Shown here: positions 58,672 through 64,000 of the stretch, piece by piece
Position numbering within the stretch: the first letter of the stretch is position 1
How the letters are laid out: each line of letters opens with the position of its first letter
Source: Candidatus Zixiibacteriota bacterium
GTDB taxonomy: Bacteria > Zixibacteria > MSB-5A5 > GN15 > FEB-12
Direction: 5' to 3'
NCBI GenBank assembly: GCA_024278935.1
Contig: JAJRSF010000033.1
Span: forward strand, 1-64,000
DNA: 64,000 bases
Program-made: the position numbers and the translations under genes
The notes under the pieces: generated by a model
Seen by the model: only the letters and a program-made list of their open reading frames with translations
Databases searched by the model: none
What the model was told of the DNA's origin: nothing

Positions 58672-59217
58672 TTGGGATTGCATACGAATAACATAAAAAC
58701 AAGACAGCTTGTTTCAGAATTTGATATCAAAAAAGGTATTGTACATTTTACTTCAAGCAGCAAACTAAAGATTAATTCGATAAGAAAATTAGTATATCTC
58801 TATAAAAAAATGGATTTTCTATTAAAAAAACATAGTCATAACAGACGTCTTTTTATGATCATTGATTTTAATAGTATTATTATTGAACTTGACTTTAATA
58901 AACAGATTGCTCCGTTTTTTAAAAAATTAACCAAAAAACATCTATTTCCAAAAGGTGCTATTGCCTATGGAACCAGCATGAGCAGGTTGACTTTTAAAAT
59001 GACTCTTAACGAAATAAACGATAATGAAGAAAGATTCTTTAAAACTAAAACTGCCGCCTTTGAATATATGGATTCACTCATCAAAGAAATGAATTTAAAA
59101 GTACCTGTCAGTAGAGGATTAAAATGTCTTAATGATACTTTAGAAACTATCCCTATTCAATTAGACAAAATTGAAAAAATCCCTACAAACAACATACCAG
59201 AACTCAAAAACAATTAA
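58672..59217 (+). CDS. Unknown protein, possibly SpoIIAA/STAS-like fold
   Basis: 181 residues from TTG with AAGGG upstream. No motif gives a function. FMIIDFNSIIIELDFNKQIAPFF, then FPKGAIAYGTS and FFKTKTAAFEYMDSLIKE, have the strand/helix order of SpoIIAA-like domains that end in an F-x-x-x-x-x-A-x-x-[YW] helix, so that fold is possible. Lysine-rich, probably cytoplasmic. It lies divergent from pdxT and has no partner. Confidence 0.6.
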   Translation: MGLHTNNIKTRQLVSEFDIKKGIVHFTSSSKLKINSIRKLVYLYKKMDFLLKKHSHNRRLFMIIDFNSIIIELDFNKQIAPFFKKLTKKHLFPKGAIAYGTSMSRLTFKMTLNEINDNEERFFKTKTAAFEYMDSLIKEMNLKVPVSRGLKCLNDTLETIPIQLDKIEKIPTNNIPELKNN

Positions 59218-59233
59218 ACAATTAACAACTCCT

Positions 59234-59252
59234 TTCCGTGCTTGACACGGAA
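59234..59252. repeat. Intergenic hairpin TTCCGTG/CACGGAA
   Basis: TTCCGTG-CTTGA-CACGGAA, 7-base stem and 5-base loop between the convergent genes. It resembles short hairpin repeats of many bacterial genomes; only this copy was found here. Confidence 0.55.
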
Positions 59253-59280
59253 TCCAGCACAGAACCAAATTGAGCAACTG

Positions 59281-59838
59281 TTAATTACTCATATCATTTA
59301 TCTGGAGTAGTAGTTGAATTTTATGGTCTATACTATCAACTATAGGTAATTTTGAAATTTTGATTAATTCACTCAGTAAGAATTGTATTTGATATTTGTT
59401 GCTCTCCCTAAATTCAACCTTTCCTATTTCTTTTATAAGATTACTATCAGTCGTATTTAAAATGAAAGTAGCTTTGAAATAAATCTTATCCCCACCAAAA
59501 GAGATCTGGCTATTTCCAAACATCATAATTGGATTAAAAACAACTGGTGCAAATACAAGCTTATTCATATCATTATAATCTTCTGAGTATAATGAATCAT
59601 CTTCAGTAGGAATATCATTGAAAGTAGCAGGAAGCAACTTTTCAGGTTCATAATAGTAGAGGTAAGTTTTATATACGAAACTATCAACTTTTTGTATCCT
59701 GTGTGTATGTTCAGGTTTTGTATTTTCAGATAATTCCACGGATACAACATGAATGCTATTAGGAGAAAAACAAGATACCTGTAAGAATAACAGTATTATT
59801 GTAAATAAAAGCACAGATATATATTTATCATTCTTCAT
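59281..59838 (-). CDS. Putative lipoprotein, unknown function
   Basis: 185 residues with a signal ending LFLQVSC (Cys23), a lipobox-like site. The mature part is polar with no known motif, moderately acidic. Probably lipid-anchored in the envelope. Confidence 0.68.
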   Translation of the reverse strand: MKNDKYISVLLFTIILLFLQVSCFSPNSIHVVSVELSENTKPEHTHRIQKVDSFVYKTYLYYYEPEKLLPATFNDIPTEDDSLYSEDYNDMNKLVFAPVVFNPIMMFGNSQISFGGDKIYFKATFILNTTDSNLIKEIGKVEFRESNKYQIQFLLSELIKISKLPIVDSIDHKIQLLLQINDMSN

Positions 59839-60183
59839 ACTTGATTTAACTCCAATTCCGTTTATGATTTATTCCTCAATCCATTATAATTATCTTATCC
59901 ATTTCCTCTACAATACCATTACAATTTCAAAATCTTCCCTCTCTTATATGAAACTAATTATTTTATCAGTAGATACAAACTTTGTCTGAAATAACGCTAT
60001 TTCAAAAAACGAACCCATTTTGCTGTAAGCCAAAGAGGACGTTTTAATTACAAGGAAAAAGTTGTTTCACATTGTGGATAACTCATGCTTTGTAGGGAAC
60101 TGGCCTGCCTGTTCCTAATCGCAGGTCGGTGTTCAAAGCAACTTGTTCACAAGTTGCAGAACCCGACAATAAAATATTGGTAT
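59839..60183. other. Intergenic region with long imperfect hairpin
   Basis: About 345 bases. At 60125-60166 GTCGG-T-GTTC with GAACCCGAC surrounds an inner GCAACTTG/CAAGTTGC stem, an extended imperfect hairpin. No gene. Confidence 0.55.
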
Positions 60184-60216
60184 AAAAAAAGGCGGAACCA
60201 CTAAAGGGTTCCGCCC
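60184..60216 (-). terminator. Terminator of pdxS
   Basis: On the minus strand GGCGGAACCC-TTTAGT-GGTTCCGCC followed by seven T residues, about 90 bases after the stop. Confidence 0.85.
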
Positions 60217-60266
60217 TACAAATAAATTTTCTAGATTTTTGAAAAAGTCAGAAATGATATTAGCAT

Positions 60267-60289
60267 GTCATTTTGAGCGGAGTCAAAAT
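60267..60289 (-). repeat. Dispersed 23-base repeat, copy 2
   Basis: Reverse orientation of 19118-19140, 4 differences out of 23, core GAGCGGAGTC. Confidence 0.65.
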
Positions 60290-60304
60290 ATAACTAGTAT
60301 ATAT

Positions 60305-61189
60305 CTACCGAGTTTGCAGTAGTTCCTCATCCGGGATATCCGATGCTTGGATACCTTTCATCGCTACACCAAGTCCACGGGAGGCATCGGTGACGATTTT
60401 ATAATCTTGCCAATGAGTAGTCGCAGCGACAATCGCTTTAGCACGTTTGGATGGGTTGTCTGCTTTGAAAATCCCTGACCCGACAAACACAGCTTCGGCA
60501 CCAAGTTCCATACATAAGGCAGCATCGGCAGGAGTAGCTACTCCACCGGCGGCAAAATTTGGTACAGGAAGTTTACCTGTTTTAGCAACAATATGAACCA
60601 AATCAATTGAGACCTGATAATTTTTGGCTATACCATACAGTTCTTCATCGGACATAATTGTGAGAGATTTCATAATCGAGTTGATTTCACGCAAATGTTT
60701 AACGGCATGAGAAACATCACCAGTCCCCGCTTCACCTTTGGTACGAATCATAGCGGCACCCTCAGCGATTCTTCGGAGAGCCTCGCCCAAGTTACGACAT
60801 CCGCATACAAACGGAACTTTGTAATTCCACTTGTTGATATGGTAGACATTATCGGCAGGAGTCAAAACTTCGGACTCGTCGATAAAGTCAACTTCCAAAG
60901 ACTCAAGAATCCGAGCCTCGGAAATATGACCAATCCGACATTTTGCCATCCCTGGAATTGTTACAATTTTTTTGATCCCTTCAATCATATCAGGATCAGA
61001 CATACGGGCAACACCACCATCGGCACGGATATCAGATGGTACCCGTTCAAGTGCCATGACAGCAGATGCCCCGGCATCTTCGGCAATTTTGGCTTGCTCA
61101 GGATTGATGACATCCATGATGACGCCACCTTTGAGCATTTCTGCCAAGCCTACTTTAACTTTGTATTCTTTATTAGTATAATCTATCAT
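60305..61189 (-). CDS. pdxS: Pyridoxal 5'-phosphate synthase lyase subunit
   Basis: 294 residues, (beta/alpha)8 barrel with [21 protein letters not shown], Schiff-base region [33 protein letters not shown] and [13 protein letters not shown]. It condenses ribose 5-phosphate, glyceraldehyde 3-phosphate and ammonia to PLP with PdxT. PLP is required by the ornithine-type decarboxylase at 16264. Confidence 0.97.
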   Translation of the reverse strand: MIDYTNKEYKVKVGLAEMLKGGVIMDVINPEQAKIAEDAGASAVMALERVPSDIRADGGVARMSDPDMIEGIKKIVTIPGMAKCRIGHISEARILESLEVDFIDESEVLTPADNVYHINKWNYKVPFVCGCRNLGEALRRIAEGAAMIRTKGEAGTGDVSHAVKHLREINSIMKSLTIMSDEELYGIAKNYQVSIDLVHIVAKTGKLPVPNFAAGGVATPADAALCMELGAEAVFVGSGIFKADNPSKRAKAIVAATTHWQDYKIVTDASRGLGVAMKGIQASDIPDEELLQTR

Positions 61190-61264
61190 TTTGTGAAACT
61201 CCTTCTACACAAGAAAACCAAAATAAATATTAAATTTATTTACTTATTATTATCAAAAGAATAT

Positions 61265-61296
61265 AACAAAAAAAGGGGCTTGAACACAAGCCCCAA
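61265..61296 (-). terminator. Terminator of the Rrf2 gene
   Basis: On the minus strand GGGGCTTG-TGTT-CAAGCCCC followed by seven T residues, about 35 bases after the stop codon. Confidence 0.88.
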
Positions 61297-61325
61297 TACA
61301 ATTTGGTCAGATATTTGGCAGAATA

Positions 61326-61736
61326 TTATTTCTTAATTTTCTTATATTTGCCAAAATGTTCGCGCTGCAGTGATTTTTTGAAAGCAACTTCCTGAACTTG
61401 CCAGAAACCTTTCATTTGACAGTTATCAAACTTCTCACAGGCACAGTTAGTAGTCTCAGTACAAAGGTTCAAATGTACCGGACCATCGATAGCTTCGATA
61501 ACATTTAAGAAAGTAACTTCTTTAGGGAGATGATTTAAACGGTATCCACCGGTAACTCCCTGGAATGAAACCAAAATACCAGAACGAGTTAAATCTTTTA
61601 AAATTTTTGCTAAAAATTCTCTAGGAATTTCTTCAGCTTCGCTCACGGAGTTGATTGACCCCAATTTGCCTTTTGGTAATGTTGATAAATGACGAACCGC
61701 CCGTAGTGCGTAGTCGGATTTACGAGAAAGTCTCAT
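61326..61736 (-). CDS. Rrf2-family transcriptional regulator
   Basis: 136 residues, winged helix with MRLSRKSDYALRAVRHLSTLPKG at the start and three cysteines in CTETTNCACEKFDNC, the Fe-S ligand region of IscR-like members. It lies divergent, about 300 bases away, from an A-type Fe-S carrier gene, so it probably controls Fe-S assembly according to cluster status. IscR orthology is not certain. Confidence 0.9.
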   Translation of the reverse strand: MRLSRKSDYALRAVRHLSTLPKGKLGSINSVSEAEEIPREFLAKILKDLTRSGILVSFQGVTGGYRLNHLPKEVTFLNVIEAIDGPVHLNLCTETTNCACEKFDNCQMKGFWQVQEVAFKKSLQREHFGKYKKIKK

Positions 61737-62035
61737 GTATTTTAGTTCCTGTATTTAGATATTATATTTTACAATTATCTTTTTAACTGCTTCTTATTTG
61801 TCTATTATACGATAAAAGATAGTATTAGTCCATAAAAAAGTTTACAAATCGCAAAATTTATATATATTAAGTCGAAATTCAGCAAGAGCTGTTCAAAAAA
61901 GTGACCGAAAAGCTTTATAAAGGTCTTTATTTAGCAGTATTTGATTAAAATCGACTTATGGAACTTTTTACTCAACGAATACGTTATAATATTTCGTATG
62001 AGGTTTTATAATAGTTAATGAAAGGATTAAAATAA

Positions 62036-62395
62036 ATGAACGATACTAAACAAACAGAAAATGACAAAGTTGTGACAATAACAGACTCTGCGATAGACGA
62101 AATAAAACGTCTTGCCTCAAAAGAAAAAGATGAAAAACTCTTTCTTCGCTTAGGTGTTGCAGCCGGTGGTTGTTCAGGAATGTCTTATAGTATGGGATTT
62201 GATACTGAAGCGACTGACAGTGACAAAATTATTAATTACACCACGGAACTCACAGTTATTATAGACAATAAAGCTGTTTCTTATTTAGAAGGAACTGTGC
62301 TTGATTATAAAGGTGGCATGCTCGGCGGCGGCTTTGCTTTTGAAAATCCAAACGCAAAACGTTCCTGCGGTTGCGGAACATCGTTTAGTTGTTAA
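62036..62395 (+). CDS. A-type Fe-S carrier protein (IscA/ErpA/SufA family)
   Basis: 119 residues with LGVAAGGCSGMSYSMGFD and the C-terminal CGCGTSFSC (family CxC signature and first Cys). It binds or carries Fe-S clusters for targets. Two bases before the DUF2480-like gene, opposite the Rrf2 regulator. Confidence 0.95.
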   Translation: MNDTKQTENDKVVTITDSAIDEIKRLASKEKDEKLFLRLGVAAGGCSGMSYSMGFDTEATDSDKIINYTTELTVIIDNKAVSYLEGTVLDYKGGMLGGGFAFENPNAKRSCGCGTSFSC

Positions 62396-62396
62396 T

Positions 62397-62651
62397 ATGA
62401 GTTTTGCAATTTTAAACCCCGATGATCTGCTTGATGATTCAGTTTTTAAAGAGGATGCTTTTTTAGAATCTGTAGAAAAATTTGATTTCTCCCAATACAA
62501 AGACAAGTTAGTACTTATTAGGGGATGTACATCGTCCATTATACCTCCTTGGGCGTATATGCTTTTAACCGGAAAACTCACAACAGTAGCAAAGACAATT
62601 CGGTTTGGTAATGAGCATGATAATATTGTCGTGTATAGAAATAAAAAATAG
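62397..62651 (+). CDS. Short DUF2480-like protein
   Basis: 84 residues from ATG 62397 just after the IscA-type stop (TAATATG arrangement). VFKEDAFLESVEKFDFSQYKDKLVLIRGCTSSIIPPWAYMLLTGKL follows the DUF2480 pattern of Bacteroidetes, but only its central part, so it is about half the usual length. Its coupling to the carrier gene and following ferredoxin gene suggests an Fe-S link. Confidence 0.7.
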   Translation: MSFAILNPDDLLDDSVFKEDAFLESVEKFDFSQYKDKLVLIRGCTSSIIPPWAYMLLTGKLTTVAKTIRFGNEHDNIVVYRNKK

Positions 62652-62721
62652 TTGGAATTCCATTTTAAAATCACTATAATTTTAATATAACATAGAATAA
62701 ATTTATAAAAGGAAATAAGAA

Positions 62722-63039
62722 ATGCCTAAAGTAAAATTTTTACCGTCCGGAACAGAAATTGAAGTTGATGAAGGTTACAACCTTTTAGATGCCGCCTTGG
62801 ACAATGATGTCCAAATTGACCATAACTGTGGTGGTAATTGTGCCTGTTCTACATGTCATGTAATTATCGAAGAAGGTATCGATTCTTTAGAAGAAAAATC
62901 TGAAGATGAAATCGATATGCTCGACGAAGCCGAAGGTCTTACCAAAAACTCTCGCTTAGCCTGTCAATGTGAAATCACAAAAGATATGGTTGTGAAAGTA
63001 CCTTCTCAAGAATCTGATTTTCAAGATGACACTTTTTAA
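62722..63039 (+). CDS. [2Fe-2S] ferredoxin, Isc type
   Basis: 105 residues with DHNCGGNCACSTCHVII (Cys-x5-Cys-x2-Cys) and LACQCEI as fourth ligand; acidic, cytoplasmic. Likely supplies electrons for Fe-S cluster assembly. Third gene of the Fe-S group, AAAGGAA upstream. Confidence 0.95.
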   Translation: MPKVKFLPSGTEIEVDEGYNLLDAALDNDVQIDHNCGGNCACSTCHVIIEEGIDSLEEKSEDEIDMLDEAEGLTKNSRLACQCEITKDMVVKVPSQESDFQDDTF

Positions 63040-63062
63040 GCAACAACTACATAAATAGTTTG

Positions 63063-63090
63063 AAAACCCGCTTCTATAGCGGGTTTTTTT
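63063..63090 (+). terminator. Terminator of the ferredoxin gene
   Basis: AAACCCGCTTCTATAGCGGGTTTTTTT, hairpin with T run 23 bases after the stop codon. Confidence 0.9.
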
Positions 63091-63155
63091 CTGCCTTACT
63101 CTCTCCCAGACTCTCATAAATAGTTCATTTCTGCCGATATATGCAATGAACACTT

Positions 63156-64000
63156 ATGGATAAAAATATGAGATTACAGAGACTAAAAAGCCAAAACGGA
63201 TATTCACTTTTTGAGTTAATCATGGTGATGATTGTTATATCAGTTTTAACAGCAACATCATTGCGATACATGGAAAGTTCTGTTGACAATTCCAGAGTCG
63301 AAGAGACAAAAGTGGAACTGAATCAATTCGCTGATGGAATTATCGGTGATGAACAGCTCATTTCAGGCAACCATCGAATCGACTATGGCTATGTTGGTGA
63401 TGTAGGTTCCTTGCCGATAAGCCTGTCTGACTTGGTCACCAACCCGGGCTTGGCAACATGGGATGGTCCGTATTTACATGATGATTTTTATGCATCTTCG
63501 GGAGCATCTGAATCTGAATACCTTATTGACGGTTGGGGGAAAACATATTCTTATGCGAGTAGTTTAAATATCAGCTCAACAGGTGGTTCAACGACAATTA
63601 CAAAAGCACTGGCAAATTCAACCGATGCTATTTTAAACAATACTCTTTCTTTTAATATCGTTGATATAGATTACTGTCCGCCCGGTACGACAAATATAGA
63701 TTCTGTAATATTTAATCTGACTTACCCAAACGGGTCAGGTGGCTATCAAACTGACAGCAAGTTTCCATCGGCAGGTGGCTTTGTTGAATTCATATCAATT
63801 CCTATCGGTCAGCAAACTCTTGAAGTAATAGAACTCAAAAATAATGACACTCTTACTCGCAAAGTTCATGTGAATCTTAATAGTTCTATACATGCCAATA
63901 TTCAAATACCTAACTCTCTTTGGTGTGATACATCTTCGTCGGGAGGCGGAGGTGGTTCTGGTTTTGAAACTCTGAGACCGAATGCAAGTGGAGCAGTTAC
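63156..64000 (+). CDS. Type IV pilin-like (pseudopilin) protein, partial
   Basis: Open to the right edge, about 281 codons visible. A short basic leader is followed by the prepilin cleavage site QNG-YSLFELIMVMIVISVLTATSL: Gly at -1, Tyr (not Phe) at +1, Glu at +5 and a hydrophobic helix. Later parts have beta-type segments and Gly-Gly-Ser stretches. A role in type IV pilus, secretion or competence is inferred. Start could be ATG 63156 or 63168; neither has a strong RBS. Confidence 0.82.
   Translation, partial: MDKNMRLQRLKSQNGYSLFELIMVMIVISVLTATSLRYMESSVDNSRVEETKVELNQFADGIIGDEQLISGNHRIDYGYVGDVGSLPISLSDLVTNPGLATWDGPYLHDDFYASSGASESEYLIDGWGKTYSYASSLNISSTGGSTTITKALANSTDAILNNTLSFNIVDIDYCPPGTTNIDSVIFNLTYPNGSGGYQTDSKFPSAGGFVEFISIPIGQQTLEVIELKNNDTLTRKVHVNLNSSIHANIQIPNSLWCDTSSSGGGGGSGFETLRPNASGAV

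Noticed and set aside
63072-63088. GG-N10-GC spacing resembling a sigma54 site before the pilin gene
   Set aside because: It lies inside the ferredoxin terminator and lacks TGGC/TTGC.

Overview
The window is an AT-rich bacterial chromosome segment with short intergenic gaps and mostly ATG/TTG starts. An envelope with outer-membrane beta-barrels, lipoproteins, a PpiD/SurA-like chaperone and a cytochrome c maturation protein indicates a Gram-negative (diderm) cell. A dockerin-like repeat protein (segments of the type IDISDLVFLVDFIF), a PEP-CTERM protein and DUF2480-like and M23/rhomboid proteins resemble what is seen in uncultured FCB-superphylum lineages such as Zixibacteria. That placement is inference; no rRNA is present. 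No phage, insertion sequence or CRISPR array was found.

Layout. 1-11063 (minus) is a surface-glycan locus: NAD-dependent epimerase, methyltransferase, membrane histidine kinase, sigma54-dependent response regulator, then a near-perfect sigma54 promoter in front of three glycosyltransferases, an ABC exporter and a possible sugar/phosphotransferase-type protein cut by the window edge. 11064-12387 is non-coding apart from a tRNA-Met. 12388-15042 holds lpd (no ordinary start codon), a lipoprotein and a small beta-barrel. 15269-19077 (plus) is a spermidine locus: XRE-cupin regulator, AdoMet decarboxylase, ornithine-type decarboxylase, spermidine synthase (frameshifted) and a class I glutamine amidotransferase. 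19215-34163 contains a porin-like protein, mazG, valS (in-frame amber), a TonB-like protein, an ECF sigma/anti-sigma/Spy-like stress operon, mreB, hemerythrin, malic enzyme and a PpiD-like chaperone. 34413-49617 contains an M23 peptidase, rhomboid protease, dockerin/propeller protein, PepF, an AlkD-like protein, and a redox cluster (DUF3179 protein with an in-frame UGA and SECIS-like hairpin, FAD oxidoreductase, NapH-like membrane Fe-S protein), then a PQQ-like propeller, a methyltransferase, a NifU-like protein and a PEP-CTERM protein with its own sigma54 promoter. 49677-64000 is mostly cofactor and Fe-S metabolism: ETF-quinone oxidoreductase, pdxT-lipA-ispH-ccmF-Rieske-OMT operon, pdxS, Rrf2 regulator, an A-type Fe-S carrier with a short DUF2480-like protein, ferredoxin, and a type IV pilin-like protein running off the right edge.

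How parts may work together. Two matching sigma54 promoters (6338-6353 and 48951-48966), one beside the two-component pair and its glycan genes, the other beside a PEP-CTERM gene, suggest one regulon coupling exopolysaccharide and PEP-CTERM protein production, similar in logic to known PrsK/PrsR systems. The second notable theme is interrupted reading frames: UGA at a CPLC cysteine in the DUF3179 gene is best explained as selenocysteine, whereas UAG in valS, UAG in the NapH-like gene and UAA in a Spy-like gene look like Gln codons changed by C-to-T, alongside an AUA/AUC start in lpd and a one-base loss in speE. These may be sequence errors, recent mutations or suppression; the essential nature of valS makes simple gene loss unlikely.
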